A DNA stretch of 64,000 bases from Pacificispira sp965223125 (GCA_965223125.1 OZ244984.1:3286001-3350000), one strand, 5' to 3'; shown: positions 41,766-51,970, numbered from the stretch's first letter. Notes: a model not told the origin generated them from the letters alone. A program made the numbers and translations.

Positions 41766-42608
41766 TCATTGAACCGCGATGCTGCGGGCGAGTGCGGTGA
41801 AATTTTCGATATCCAGTTCTTCCGCCCGTTTCGTGGGATCTATTCCGGCGGCGGTGAGGATGTTTTCCGGGGATTTGACAAGGCTCTTCAGGGATCCGCG
41901 CAGCATCTTCCGGCGTTGTCCGAAGGCGGCCTGTGTGATCCGTTCCAGATCTACGATACGGCAGTCTTGTGGCGGAGGAGTCCGGGGAATCAGCGATACG
42001 ACGGCGGAGGATACCTTGGGTGGCGGGGTGAATGCCTGTGGAGGCAGGGTCATGCTGATGCGGGTCTGGCAGCGCCAGTTACACAGGACCGACAGTCTGG
42101 ACCAGGCATCTTCTCCCGGACGGGCAACGATCCGGTCAGCGACTTCGCGCTGAAACATCAGCGTCATGGAGGTGATGCGGTCGGCCTGTCGCAGCCATCC
42201 GATCAACAGCGGCGTTGCAATATTATAGGGAAGATTGGCGACGATCCGGATCGGCCCTGGACCGAACGAGTCCAGCGAAACGGACAGCGCATCTCCTTCA
42301 ATCAGGTGCAGGCGACCATCCGACACGGCGATCAGAGGAGCCAGAGCTTCCAGGCAGCGGCGGTCTTTTTCAACCGCGATGACACGGCTTGCACCCTCGC
42401 TCAGCAGCGCCCGTGTCAGGCCGCCGGGTCCGGGCCCGATTTCGATGATCGTGCCATCGGACAGGTCGCCTGCGGATCGGGCGATCTTTGCGGTAAGGTT
42501 CAGATCCAGCAGGAAATTCTGACCCAGCGATTTGCGGGCGCCAAGGTCGTTCGTCTTGATCACGGTGCGGAGCGGGGGCAGGGCGGCAATGGCATCGGCG
42601 ATGTCCAT
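41766..42608 (-). CDS. rsmA: 16S rRNA A1518/A1519 dimethyltransferase
   Basis: RsmA (KsgA) dimethylates two adjacent adenosines near the 3' end of 16S rRNA late in 30S assembly. This 280-residue protein has ARKSLGQNFLLD at the N-terminus, the SAM motif IIEIGPGPGGLTRALL, and the catalytic NLPYNIATPLL motif, followed by FQREVADRIVA. It starts one base after the pdxA stop and is the last gene of the lptF-to-rsmA operon. Confidence 0.96.
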   Translation of the reverse strand: MDIADAIAALPPLRTVIKTNDLGARKSLGQNFLLDLNLTAKIARSAGDLSDGTIIEIGPGPGGLTRALLSEGASRVIAVEKDRRCLEALAPLIAVSDGRLHLIEGDALSVSLDSFGPGPIRIVANLPYNIATPLLIGWLRQADRITSMTLMFQREVADRIVARPGEDAWSRLSVLCNWRCQTRISMTLPPQAFTPPPKVSSAVVSLIPRTPPPQDCRIVDLERITQAAFGQRRKMLRGSLKSLVKSPENILTAAGIDPTKRAEELDIENFTALARSIAVQ

Positions 42609-42609
42609 T

Positions 42610-43656
42610 TCATGCCGCTCCCATGCGGGATGCCAGTTGCAGGGCGGCGATCAGGCTGTCGGGGCGCGCCGTTCCGGTTCCGGCCAGGGCGAAGGCAGTC
42701 CCGTGATCCGGCGAGGTCCGGATGAAGGGCAGGCCCAGCGTGACATTGACGCCACCATGGAAATCGAGCGTCTTGACCGGGATCAGCGCCTGGTCGTGAT
42801 ACATGCAGAGTGCCGCGTCGTAGGTCGCACGCGCCTCGGCATGGAACAGCGTGTCGGCGGGTTGGGCATCGGTGATGTCCAGACCTTCCGCGCGCAACCG
42901 CCCAATGGCGGGATTGATCAGATCCTGCTCTGTCCTGCCGAGGGCTCCGCCCTCTCCTGCATGGGGGTTCAGTCCTGCAACCGCGATGCGCGGATGCTTA
43001 ATGTTGAAATGGCGGATCAGGTCGTGGTGCAGGATGCGCGCGGTCTCCATGATCAGATCGGGCGTCAGGCCAGTGACGGCGTCCTGCAGGCTGACATGGA
43101 CGGTGACGGGAACGGCCCGCAAACCGCCGCCGACGAGCATCATCACGGTACGGGGGACCTGTGCCAGATCCGCCAGATATTCGGTATGCCCTGGATGCCG
43201 AAATCCACCTTGGTACAGGACGCCCTTGTGAATCGGGTTGGTAATCATACCCCGTACAGTACCATCAAGGCAGAGCGAGACGGCAGTCTCGATGGCGGCA
43301 AGGACGGCATCGGTATTGGCAGGATCGGGTCGGCCGGGTGCAACCGGCACCGGCACTGAAATAGGAAGGACAGGCAGGGCCGTTGCGAAAACCGCCAGCG
43401 CCTCTTCCGGGGTCGCGATTTCCTGTATCGCCATGCCGCCGCCAAGCAGTGAATCGAGACGTCTGATGCGATCTGGATCGTCAAGTAGCAGGAAAGGGGC
43501 AAGCCCCGCCTCACGGCGGCGCAGCCACGCAGCCCGCACGATTTCTCCACCAATCCCGGCTGGTTCGCCCATGGTTACCGCAAGAGGACGCCCTACAGGG
43601 AGGCTCTCAGCACGGTTTTTGAGGATGGGCATGGTTCGATGATTGTCGGCGATCAC
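42610..43656 (-). CDS. pdxA: 4-hydroxythreonine-4-phosphate dehydrogenase
   Basis: PdxA oxidises 4-phosphohydroxy-L-threonine in pyridoxal phosphate synthesis. This 348-residue protein has the family start LAVTMGEPAGIGGEI, the TNPIHKGVLYQGGFRHPGHTEYLA metal/substrate region, and NPHAGEGGALGRTEQ with CMYHDQALIPVK. The GTG start overlaps the surA stop (GTGA), and its end nearly touches rsmA, in the classical surA-pdxA-ksgA order. Confidence 0.95.
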   Translation of the reverse strand: MIADNHRTMPILKNRAESLPVGRPLAVTMGEPAGIGGEIVRAAWLRRREAGLAPFLLLDDPDRIRRLDSLLGGGMAIQEIATPEEALAVFATALPVLPISVPVPVAPGRPDPANTDAVLAAIETAVSLCLDGTVRGMITNPIHKGVLYQGGFRHPGHTEYLADLAQVPRTVMMLVGGGLRAVPVTVHVSLQDAVTGLTPDLIMETARILHHDLIRHFNIKHPRIAVAGLNPHAGEGGALGRTEQDLINPAIGRLRAEGLDITDAQPADTLFHAEARATYDAALCMYHDQALIPVKTLDFHGGVNVTLGLPFIRTSPDHGTAFALAGTGTARPDSLIAALQLASRMGAA

Positions 43657-44969
43657 AGCCGCACATCGATGAAGGCGGCGCGACGCAGGTCGCGGAGGGT
43701 GCGTCGAACCACCAGTTCAAGTCTTTCATCCCGAATGCGATTGAATATCTGTTCCCTGTCGGGCAGGGAAAGACCGGGATCGCTGCGTTCGCAGATGGTT
43801 ACCATAAGAACCGAATTTCCGGTATCGATCGGTTCGCTTGTCTGACCCGGTTGCAGGTTTTCGATCGCCTGTTGTGTGGCTGAGGGCAGGTCGGAGATTG
43901 AAATATCCTCTGCTGCGGCAACATTCGTATTGGCGCGGCTGTCTCCGAACCGGCGCAGATCCTCGCATGAGTTCAGACCGCTTCTGGCGGCGGAGAGTTC
44001 CGCCATGGCGGTGGCTTTGGCTTCCGCCAGTCCCTGCTGCGGCAGGCGTTCGATCAGTTGGAACAGACTGACCTTGGCGGCACCGGAATCGCGACCGATG
44101 ATCTGGACGTCGGTAACGTAAAGCAGGTGAAATCCGGTCACGGTACGGATCGGTTCAGACACCATCCCAGCGTCAAGTGATTGCAGTGACTGGTCCAGTT
44201 CCGGCGGCAATTGCCCTGGTGATATCCAGCCCAACTCCCCGCCTGAACTCGCGGAGTTGCTTTGCGAGAAGCTTCGCGCGATGGCGCTGAAATCGGCACC
44301 ATTCCGGATCTGGCCCAGCAGGCGTTCGGCATCGGCCCTGACTTCGGCGGCGTCATCGGGATTATCGACACCCAGAAAAACCTCATAGACCCGCTTCTGC
44401 GGTTGATCGGCGACAGCCCGCAATCGATCCAGTTCCGCGTCGATTTCCTCTTCCCCGACTTCGACTTCCCGCGACAGGCGGCGTCCAACAAATTTCGCCC
44501 AGGCGATCTGGGCCTCCAACTGATCACGGAGCGTCTGCACCTGTATCCCGTTTTGCGCCAGGAAGGGAGCAAGCTGCGCAGAGGGGATGTTGTTACGTTG
44601 CGCGAGGTTCTCGATTTCCGATTCGATCTCGTTTGAAGTTGCGGTGACACTGTTTCGCGTTGCCTCCTGAAGCTGGAGGCTTTCGTCGATCAACTGCCGC
44701 AGGACCTGTGGCAGAAGCCTTTGGCGTGTTTCGGCATCCAGTTTCAGGTTCGAGGACAGGGCAACAAGCCGGACGCGCTGTTCCAGATCAAGGGCGGAAA
44801 TGATGTCGTCATTCACAACTGCGGCGATGCGAAGGATATTGTCCTGACCCTGGGACACTGGGACAGGAGCAAGCAGGAAACTGAACAGGGCAAAAATGCC
44901 GATCATAATCCCGCTTTGCCAAACGGTGCATGAGGAGGGGGTGTCCGGTGCTTGTGATCCGGAATTCAT
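43653..44969 (-). CDS. surA: Periplasmic chaperone/PPIase SurA
   Basis: SurA escorts unfolded outer-membrane proteins such as LptD through the periplasm. The 438-residue protein has a signal peptide (IMIGIFALFSFLLAPVPVSQG), an N-terminal SurA_N domain beginning ILRIAAVVNDDIISALDLEQR, and one clear parvulin PPIase domain (about 180-285: VYEVFLGV, SFSQSNSASSGGELGWISPGQLP). A second parvulin domain, present in E. coli SurA, is weak or lost. The start at 44969 overlaps the lptD stop by one base (TGATG). Confidence 0.92.
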   Translation of the reverse strand: MNSGSQAPDTPSSCTVWQSGIMIGIFALFSFLLAPVPVSQGQDNILRIAAVVNDDIISALDLEQRVRLVALSSNLKLDAETRQRLLPQVLRQLIDESLQLQEATRNSVTATSNEIESEIENLAQRNNIPSAQLAPFLAQNGIQVQTLRDQLEAQIAWAKFVGRRLSREVEVGEEEIDAELDRLRAVADQPQKRVYEVFLGVDNPDDAAEVRADAERLLGQIRNGADFSAIARSFSQSNSASSGGELGWISPGQLPPELDQSLQSLDAGMVSEPIRTVTGFHLLYVTDVQIIGRDSGAAKVSLFQLIERLPQQGLAEAKATAMAELSAARSGLNSCEDLRRFGDSRANTNVAAAEDISISDLPSATQQAIENLQPGQTSEPIDTGNSVLMVTICERSDPGLSLPDREQIFNRIRDERLELVVRRTLRDLRRAAFIDVRL

Positions 44970-47209
44970 CAGAACGTCACCTCTCCCATGGTCTTGAACG
45001 TCAGTTGGAACAAGATGCTGTTTTCTTCCGATAGATCGACGCTTCGGATATATCTTTTGGTGTATTGGGTCACGAAAATGAAGCATTCATCCTCGTAGGT
45101 CAGGCGTCCGGTATGCTGAAGCGATCCTTGTCCGACCCGGAGGTCTTGCAGCGTTGCAGCCTGCACAGTCCAGAAGTCGTTGATTTGCGATGTAACACCG
45201 AGACTCAATTCCTCGACATTCGATGTCGTCGGATCGATGTTGCTCCTCACAAATGTGTAGTTCGTGTTGAAGCGCAAGCCCTCGCCCCCGATATTCATCG
45301 AGAATTCGTTTCGATTGGCCCTGAGTTCATCGGTAGCATAGTTGAAGCGGTAGAAGGCGTTGACATACTCGTTCGGGGACACTTCCAGCCGACCAACCCA
45401 GTCGGATCGCCCGTTTTCTATTCCAGTATCTGTCTTTAGGCTGTGATCATCCCTCAGCCTGAAACTTTGGCCAAGGAACAGGGATATCCGACCACCATTG
45501 TCATCGTAATTGGCCATATTCAACCCGGCGACAACCTTCTGGCCGGTTTCAACCCGATCTATGCCGTTGGCTCGGTTGGCCGTGAGAATATTGATATCGT
45601 CGGTTTCGAAGAGCGTGCTGTCGCTGTTCGGAATATTTTCGTTGTTGCCACCATTGGTCGCGGCATGGAATGCGGCTATCGGTTCAATCACCTGTCTTCC
45701 ACCAACGGAATAACGCGCCAGCGGATAGCGCATTTCCATTCCGATTCGCGGAATGACGCGACCTGCCAGACCATCTTCGACGCTGCGACCGAAGGAATCA
45801 AAATTGCCCTGTTGGGAAACATTGTAGACATCGCCGCGAAGGCTGCCGCTGACTGTGGTCAGAAGGCCCCAGTTGGAAATGAATTCCCGCTGATAACCCG
45901 CTTCGACGGAGGCGCTCTGGCTGTCTGCGGCATCCCCGTCCGTCAGCCCCCGGATGCTGGAATCCAGACTCCACCGACCACCGGAAGAACCCGCCTCGCC
46001 GAAGCCGTTATATTCAAGCAATGGCAGGATCAGCGGTGTATCCGACCGTTGACCCAGTCGAAGATCCTGAAAGGAAAAGGCACGGGCCGCCATGTAGTTC
46101 CGTCCCCTGAACCCTTCAGTATAGGCTGTCGATGTCAATGTATTGGAGGAGTTGAAGGAATTGCGAGGCTGATCCCAGAATGAGAATTTGCGCAGATAGG
46201 TCTGGTCGGTTGACCGGTTCATATCCCAGCCCCAACGCCAGGTTTCGTTCAGGTGGAACTGTCCCTCGGTAAAGACATGGCCGCGAAAGACGTCCGTTTC
46301 GGTCCGAATGAATTTCGGACTTCCAATATCCCTGTCCGCCATTGTCGCACTGCCGGAGATAATGAATTCCCCGGTATCGAACGCCTGTTCGTATTCGCCA
46401 GACAGGATGCCGATCTGATCCGCCGTGAAGATGGGGTCGAATGTCACGTTCTTGTCCGGAGCGACATCCCAGAAATAGGGAGTTCGCAGATAGATGCCAG
46501 TATTGGTCTTGGAGCCGAAGGAGGGAGGCAGAAGGCCGGATTGACGCTCCACGGTCGGATCAGGATGGGTAAAGTATGGTGCATAGGCTACCGGAACGCC
46601 GAACATCTCTAATGTGGCATCATAGTAGTCTACAGTCTTGTTCGCCTGATCATGGATGACGCGGTCGGCCCTGACCTGCCAGAGTGGTGCCTTGCTGGGA
46701 TCGTCCCGGCAGACTTCACAGGCGGAATAGACAGCCTTTGCCATTTCGGTCGAGTTGCCGTTGCTGCGCCGCCCTCCGGCGGCGGCAATGCGCGCATTGT
46801 CTATCAGGAGGATGCGGATATTTTCAATCGTGCCGTCGCGCAGGTCCTCCGTCAGTTCGACATAGTCAGCGAAAATGACCTCTCCGTCCGGTTCAAGAAT
46901 CTGTACGTTGCCGGACGCTGTAACGGTTTTGGCATTCTGATTATAGCTTAATGTATCGGCCAGCATGATGCGGTCGCCATGGGCAATTTCGACATTTCCT
47001 CGCGCGACCACGACGCCTAGTTCCTGATCATGGACGATTTCCTCCGCACGCAGCAGAACCGGCAACCCGCTGGTATCGACGGTCTGCGCAACATAGGGCG
47101 GTTCACCCTGCTCCGCATAGGCTTCCACAGTGACGCCGCCTACCGCTACGGTCACAGTCATCAGGCATGCAAGGAATGTGGAAACCGGATTCATGCTACC
47201 TCGCAACAT
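44969..47209 (-). CDS. lptD: LPS-assembly outer membrane protein LptD
   Basis: LptD with LptE inserts lipopolysaccharide into the outer leaflet. The 746-residue protein has a signal peptide, an N-terminal OstA/LptA-like jellyroll (about 50-160; LRAEEIVHDQELGVVVARGNVEIAHGD), and a long C-terminal beta-barrel ending in alternating strands. A CEVC pair follows the jellyroll (about 165), and one cysteine is near the C-terminus (YEDECFIFV), where E. coli has two. ATG 47209 overlaps the lptG stop by one base. It lies upstream of surA, whose product folds it. Confidence 0.94.
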   Translation of the reverse strand: MLRGSMNPVSTFLACLMTVTVAVGGVTVEAYAEQGEPPYVAQTVDTSGLPVLLRAEEIVHDQELGVVVARGNVEIAHGDRIMLADTLSYNQNAKTVTASGNVQILEPDGEVIFADYVELTEDLRDGTIENIRILLIDNARIAAAGGRRSNGNSTEMAKAVYSACEVCRDDPSKAPLWQVRADRVIHDQANKTVDYYDATLEMFGVPVAYAPYFTHPDPTVERQSGLLPPSFGSKTNTGIYLRTPYFWDVAPDKNVTFDPIFTADQIGILSGEYEQAFDTGEFIISGSATMADRDIGSPKFIRTETDVFRGHVFTEGQFHLNETWRWGWDMNRSTDQTYLRKFSFWDQPRNSFNSSNTLTSTAYTEGFRGRNYMAARAFSFQDLRLGQRSDTPLILPLLEYNGFGEAGSSGGRWSLDSSIRGLTDGDAADSQSASVEAGYQREFISNWGLLTTVSGSLRGDVYNVSQQGNFDSFGRSVEDGLAGRVIPRIGMEMRYPLARYSVGGRQVIEPIAAFHAATNGGNNENIPNSDSTLFETDDINILTANRANGIDRVETGQKVVAGLNMANYDDNGGRISLFLGQSFRLRDDHSLKTDTGIENGRSDWVGRLEVSPNEYVNAFYRFNYATDELRANRNEFSMNIGGEGLRFNTNYTFVRSNIDPTTSNVEELSLGVTSQINDFWTVQAATLQDLRVGQGSLQHTGRLTYEDECFIFVTQYTKRYIRSVDLSEENSILFQLTFKTMGEVTF

Positions 47210-48309
47210 CAGCCATCCTCCAGATGGAGAAGGGCAGTAACACCAAGCATTGTGGCGACCCCGGCTGGCATCCATGCCGCAAAAATGGCGGGAATGCTCA
47301 TGGAGAGGCCCAGCGCATGTACGATATTGGTAAAAAAGAACAACAGGAACCCGCTGATCACGCCCCCCAGAATCATGGACCCGGCGGAACTTCGACGGGA
47401 AACCTTGATTGAGAAGATTGCGGCGATCAACACCATGGCGCAGAGCAGAGCAGGTGTAGAGAGCAGTGTATGCAGGTAAAGCCTGTGCACATTGGCGTTG
47501 AATCCGGCGGCCTCCATCGTGCCGATGAACTTTGGCAGTTCCCAGAACGAGAGAGTGTCGGCTGAAGCGAAGCTGTCCTGGATGCCTTCGATGGTCAGTT
47601 CCGTCGCCAGTCGATAGACATCAGCTTGTCGAGTTATGTCGCCCGGTTCGGAGACGTAGGCATTGCGCAATTCCCAGTATCCAGGACGCAGGACGGCAGT
47701 TTCAGCGTCAATCCGCATGGCGAAACGGTCATTGCCTTCGAGCAGAATGACCATCACGGATTCAAGGCGTGCCTCGTCACCGCTGCCCCGGACGGAATTG
47801 GCATGGATCACCGCTTTGGCATCGGTTTTTCCCTGACGCAGCCAGACTCCGGTTTTGGACATCGCGAATTCGGCCCTTTCGCCACCCATATACTTGTTTT
47901 CCAGCGCTTCGTAATGGGATCGCATGGTGGCGGCGAAGGGGTTGAAGGTTGTCACAAGAATGACACCGATTATGAATGTGATCAGCAATGGTGCGGTCAG
48001 GAATTGCCAGGCGGAGACCCCGGCGGCACGACTGATTACCAGTTCGTTCGCCTTTGCCATTCGCCAGAAGGCCATCATGCCACCCAGCAGCACCGCAAAG
48101 GGCAGCATGTCCTGCACCAGCCTGGGTAGTTTCAGCAGGGTCATCTGGATCAGAACTTCCGTAGTAACTTCTTCCCGGCTTGAGGTGCGTCGGAGCAGTT
48201 CGACAAGGTCGAACATGACGACGATGGCGACTAGAATCAGGAACACGAACGATAACCAGAATATGAACTGGCGCGACATGTACAGGGCAAGCGTTCGGGA
48301 AAACATCAT
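47209..48309 (-). CDS. lptG: LPS export ABC permease LptG
   Basis: LptG pairs with LptF to extract LPS from the inner membrane, driven by LptB. The 366-residue protein has three N-terminal helices, a periplasmic beta-jellyroll (about 130-260), and three C-terminal helices. The family motif KANELVISRAAGVSAWQFL contains the coupling helix. I take ATG 48309 after GAGGATAACGG (an adjacent ATG is equivalent); an upstream in-frame ATG would overlap lptF. It ends on the lptD start. Confidence 0.93.
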   Translation of the reverse strand: MMFSRTLALYMSRQFIFWLSFVFLILVAIVVMFDLVELLRRTSSREEVTTEVLIQMTLLKLPRLVQDMLPFAVLLGGMMAFWRMAKANELVISRAAGVSAWQFLTAPLLITFIIGVILVTTFNPFAATMRSHYEALENKYMGGERAEFAMSKTGVWLRQGKTDAKAVIHANSVRGSGDEARLESVMVILLEGNDRFAMRIDAETAVLRPGYWELRNAYVSEPGDITRQADVYRLATELTIEGIQDSFASADTLSFWELPKFIGTMEAAGFNANVHRLYLHTLLSTPALLCAMVLIAAIFSIKVSRRSSAGSMILGGVISGFLLFFFTNIVHALGLSMSIPAIFAAWMPAGVATMLGVTALLHLEDG

Positions 48310-48322
48310 CCGACCGTTATCC

Positions 48323-49435
48323 TCATGACTGGACGGCATCGGCGTGAAGGCGCCGTTTGTGTCGCGGGGATCGGAAGATGAAAACCAGTCCGATCAGGAT
48401 CGGAACTATCGCATTGAGATATATTCCCGGTACAAATCTGAGATCGGCACCACTGGACGAAATCAGACTCATATGCCCGATCAGAACCAGAATCATGCAG
48501 ATGACCGCGCCGAGCAGGACCGTCGTATTTCCCTTTCGTGAGAAACCGCCCCGCAAGATGAAAGCGAGGGCTATGATCGAGTAGGCAATCGGTAGAAGCG
48601 GCGTTGCAAGCCTGTTATGGGCTTCGGCAATCAATTTATCATGGTAATAGGCATCATTTGCGTCTGACATGTCCGGTGAGAGAAGGTCAGGCAAAAGCCG
48701 TTCCTCCGGCTGTGCCCATGTGGAACCCGGACGGTTGGCGGGTGTCCTGATGTCGATCGTTGTCCGATCGAACTCGACCATATGCATGGTACCGTCCTTG
48801 AAGGATTGACGGTTTCCATTAACGACAAGAATGCGCGGGCCATCCGGTGAGTCGACAACCGCACCCCGCTCAGCCATGATCGTGTAGGGGGCGGATGCGT
48901 CTTCCTGGTTGTGATAGAGAAGGCCGAACAGTTCGGAGCCTTCACGCTGTTTCACAAAGATCGTGATATGATCGCCCACGGTGGTGAAGCGTCCCTCATG
49001 CAACAGCGCGGCACCCCACTGGGATCTGTTCTTGTCGACGTGGAACCGCATTTCCGTCGCGGCAACCGGCATGAAATAAAGGGTCATCAACAGACAGAAC
49101 AGGCTGCACATAACTGCGACGACCAAGCCCGGTTTCGCCAGAGTGGCAGCACTCATCCCCGCTGATCGCATGACGATCAGCTCACTGTCCTGAATCATGC
49201 GATTATAGCTGAAAAGAACCGCACCAAACAGGGCGATCGGCATGACGAGAGCCACGAATTTCGGGATCATGAGAGAGGCCATATAGGCAAATTCCGTCAC
49301 CGGCAGACCGCGATTGATGATCATGTCGACCAGTCGCACCGATTGGATCAGCATCACCGCAATGCAGAGTACGATCGTCGCGGAAACCGTGACGCTTGCG
49401 AGCTGGCGCATTATGTAGCGGTTAATTCGTTTCAT
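48323..49435 (-). CDS. lptF: LPS export ABC permease LptF
   Basis: This 370-residue membrane protein is the LptF half of the LptFG permease: N-terminal helices (MRQLASVTVSATIVLCIAVML), the coupling helix MIQDSELIVMRSAGMSAATL, a periplasmic jellyroll (about 130-265) and C-terminal helices. It is the first gene of lptF-lptG-lptD-surA-pdxA-rsmA, all on the minus strand with tiny gaps or overlaps, a classical outer-membrane biogenesis operon. It is divergent from pepA. Confidence 0.93.
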   Translation of the reverse strand: MKRINRYIMRQLASVTVSATIVLCIAVMLIQSVRLVDMIINRGLPVTEFAYMASLMIPKFVALVMPIALFGAVLFSYNRMIQDSELIVMRSAGMSAATLAKPGLVVAVMCSLFCLLMTLYFMPVAATEMRFHVDKNRSQWGAALLHEGRFTTVGDHITIFVKQREGSELFGLLYHNQEDASAPYTIMAERGAVVDSPDGPRILVVNGNRQSFKDGTMHMVEFDRTTIDIRTPANRPGSTWAQPEERLLPDLLSPDMSDANDAYYHDKLIAEAHNRLATPLLPIAYSIIALAFILRGGFSRKGNTTVLLGAVICMILVLIGHMSLISSSGADLRFVPGIYLNAIVPILIGLVFIFRSPRHKRRLHADAVQS

Positions 49436-49806
49436 TTTTACCAGATATAGCGTTACGCGGTTCGTCTAATGCTTGAGAAGAATAAATAGCAGAAAGATAT
49501 TGATTCTGCACGATTTTTCTCATCAGTAGTTCCTGAAAATACTTGGTGATACTTCGTCTCGCCAGAAACCTGTGACTTGAACCTGTGACATGGCGGCGGT
49601 TCCGCCGTTCAGCACCTTCCTTTTCCCGAGCGGCACCGCTAAAGTCAAGACCGCGTCGGGATGTGCTGGCCTTTTCACGGTAGGTCCCTCCACCTATGTT
49701 TAGGGTTGAAACGGTTGTCGGCGTTGAGTGCCGACAGGGTCGCCGTTCCCCAAGACCGCCCGCCCAATTGGCCCGGTTCCGGGCAAACGAACAAGGATCG
49801 CAGTTC
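49436..49806. other. Divergent intergenic region between lptF and pepA
   Basis: These 371 bases hold no supported gene and must contain promoters for both directions. The lptF side (49436-49560) is AT-rich. A direct repeat CCTGTGAC-N5-CTGTGAC-like pair occurs at 49568-49590 (CCTGTGACTTGAACCTGTGAC), and GGCGG/CCGCC near 49593 can form a small hairpin. The pepA frame is open back to 49696 but without similarity. Confidence 0.5.
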
Positions 49807-51285
49807 ATGAAAATCAGCTTCTCCGAAAAGATGGAAATGCCCAACTCGGGTGCCCTGGCGGTTGGGATTGAGGAAGGTGGGCACCTGCCGCCCGCCGCCC
49901 GCGCACTGGACGAGGCTTTGGGTGGCGCGATTTCTCGTGCGCTCTCCGGAAACCGTTTCAATGGCAAGAAGGGGGAAAACCTGGTTCTGGTTGCTCCGGC
50001 CGGGATCGATTGCGCCCGCGTGGTGTTGTTTGGTGTCGGCAAGGGTCTTGAGGAGGCTGATTGGCTGAAGCTCGGCGGATCCCTGGTCAAGCAGGCGAAT
50101 GGCGATGGCGACAAATCTGTAACCGTGCAACTGGACTGCGGTTCGGAGGATCTTGCCGCAGCTGTTGTTCATGTGGCGGAGGGGGCTCGGCTGGGGGCCT
50201 ATCACTTCAGCAAATATTTCACGAAGAAAAAGGCGGAGGAAAAACCGACGGTCGCAACGGTAGCCTTTCAGGTCGCAGGCGCGTCGGCGGCGCGCAAGGC
50301 CTTCAAGCAGCGTGACGCCGTGGTCGAGGGTGTCTATCTGACCCGGGATGTCGTGACGGAGCCGCCCAATGTACTTTATCCGGAAACGCTCGCCGCCCGC
50401 TGCAAGGAGCTGGAGGAGCTTGGCGTCGTTGTCGAGATTCTGAACGAGAAGAAGATGGCGAAGCTTGGCATGGGGGCGCTGCTCGGCGTCGGGCAGGGGT
50501 CGGCGCGGGAAAGTTTCCTTGTCACCATGCGCTGGGATGGCGGGCCGAAAAACAAGGCCCCGGTTGCTTTCGTCGGCAAGGGTGTAACCTTTGACACCGG
50601 CGGGATTTCGCTGAAACCCGGCCCCGGCATGGAAGAAATGAAATGGGACATGGGGGGCTCCGGGACGGTTCTGGGCCTGATGAAGGCACTGGCCGGGCGC
50701 AAGGCGAAGGTGAATGCCGTCGGTGTCGTCGGGCTGGTCGAGAACATGCCGGATGGCAATGCCCAGCGTCCGGGTGATGTTGTCACCTCCATGTCCGGCC
50801 AGACGATAGAGATCCATAACACCGACGCCGAAGGCCGCCTCGTTCTCGCCGATGCGCTCTGGTACACGCAGCAGGAATTCAAGCCGCAGGCGATGATCGA
50901 TCTCGCCACGCTGACCGGTGCGATCCTGATCGCGCTCGGCAACGAATATGCCGGTCTGTTCAGCAATGACGACACGCTGTCTGCGCAACTGATTTCCGCC
51001 GGACAGGCCAGCGGCGAGCCGGTCTGGCGCATGCCGCTGGGCGATGCCTATGACAAGCTGCTGAATTCCGACTGCGCCGACATGAAGAATATCGGTGGGC
51101 GCAATGCAGGTTCGATCACGGCGGCCCAGTTCCTGCAACGGTTTGTGAAGGATACCACCTGGGCGCATCTGGACATTGCCGGGATGGCCTGGTCGTCGAA
51201 GGACCGCCCCACCGTGCCGAAGGGGGCGACCGGCTATGGCGTGCGATTGCTGGACCGTTTCGTCTCCGATGTTTACGAAAATTGA
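49807..51285 (+). CDS. pepA: Leucyl aminopeptidase (M17)
   Basis: PepA is a hexameric two-zinc/manganese exopeptidase; in some bacteria it also binds DNA. The 492-residue protein has the M17 metal and catalytic motifs VGKGVTFDTGGISLKP and the signature NTDAEGRLVLADAL, plus GDVVTSMSGQTIEI. The start at 49807 (MKISFSEKMEMP) follows ACAAGGATCG and fits family length. holC begins 12 bases after its stop, a common arrangement. Confidence 0.95.
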   Translation: MKISFSEKMEMPNSGALAVGIEEGGHLPPAARALDEALGGAISRALSGNRFNGKKGENLVLVAPAGIDCARVVLFGVGKGLEEADWLKLGGSLVKQANGDGDKSVTVQLDCGSEDLAAAVVHVAEGARLGAYHFSKYFTKKKAEEKPTVATVAFQVAGASAARKAFKQRDAVVEGVYLTRDVVTEPPNVLYPETLAARCKELEELGVVVEILNEKKMAKLGMGALLGVGQGSARESFLVTMRWDGGPKNKAPVAFVGKGVTFDTGGISLKPGPGMEEMKWDMGGSGTVLGLMKALAGRKAKVNAVGVVGLVENMPDGNAQRPGDVVTSMSGQTIEIHNTDAEGRLVLADALWYTQQEFKPQAMIDLATLTGAILIALGNEYAGLFSNDDTLSAQLISAGQASGEPVWRMPLGDAYDKLLNSDCADMKNIGGRNAGSITAAQFLQRFVKDTTWAHLDIAGMAWSSKDRPTVPKGATGYGVRLLDRFVSDVYEN

Positions 51286-51297
51286 TCGAGACCCAGC

Positions 51298-51771
51298 ATG
51301 ACGGAAATCCGCTTCTATCATTTGCAGCGCACGAAGCTGGAGGCGGCGCTTCCGAAAATGCTGGAACTGTGCCTGTCGCGGGATTGGCGTGCCGTGGTCA
51401 GGGCACCGGACCCGCAACAGGTGACGGAGATGAGCGAATGGCTCTGGACCTATGATCCGCGCTCCTTCCTGCCCCATGGAGCAGCCGAGGATGGACATGC
51501 GGAGCAGCAGCCGGTCTGGCTGACACCGGAGGATGAGAATCCCAATGGGGCCACGGTCCTGTTTCTCACCCAGGGCACGGCGTCGGAAAAGATCGACGGA
51601 TATGATCTGGTCTGCCGCCTGTTCGACGGGCGGGACGAGGATGCCGTGGCCGCCGCGCGTGTTCGCTGGTCTGCGGAAAAGGAGGCGGGGCATCATCTGA
51701 CCTATTGGCAGCAGACGGATCGCGGATGGGAGAAAAAGGCGGAGCATGGCGGGCAGCCAGCAGAGGCATAA
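51298..51771 (+). CDS. holC: DNA polymerase III chi subunit
   Basis: Chi links the clamp-loader to single-strand-binding protein. This 157-residue protein has the family opening EIRFYHLQRTKLEAALPKMLELCLSRDWRAVV, the central DEMSEWLWTYD-like segment and a YDLVCRLFDGRDEDAVAAAR stretch. Its C-terminal extension ends Ala/Glu-rich. It is co-transcribed with pepA. Confidence 0.92.
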   Translation: MTEIRFYHLQRTKLEAALPKMLELCLSRDWRAVVRAPDPQQVTEMSEWLWTYDPRSFLPHGAAEDGHAEQQPVWLTPEDENPNGATVLFLTQGTASEKIDGYDLVCRLFDGRDEDAVAAARVRWSAEKEAGHHLTYWQQTDRGWEKKAEHGGQPAEA

Positions 51772-51970
51772 CAGGGGGCGGACAATTAAGGGCGGCGGGC
51801 ATGGTTTTGATCGTTGCATTGAAATCCAGGTCGGGTCGATCCACCTCTTTCGGGTTGAATGAAGGCTGGGAAGGCTTATGTTTCGCGGGACGCGGTTGTG
51901 GGGGCCTTGTCCCCGCATTGCCGCACGAGATATCGACGATTGACCCACAATTGAAGGATAAGAGAAAGCC

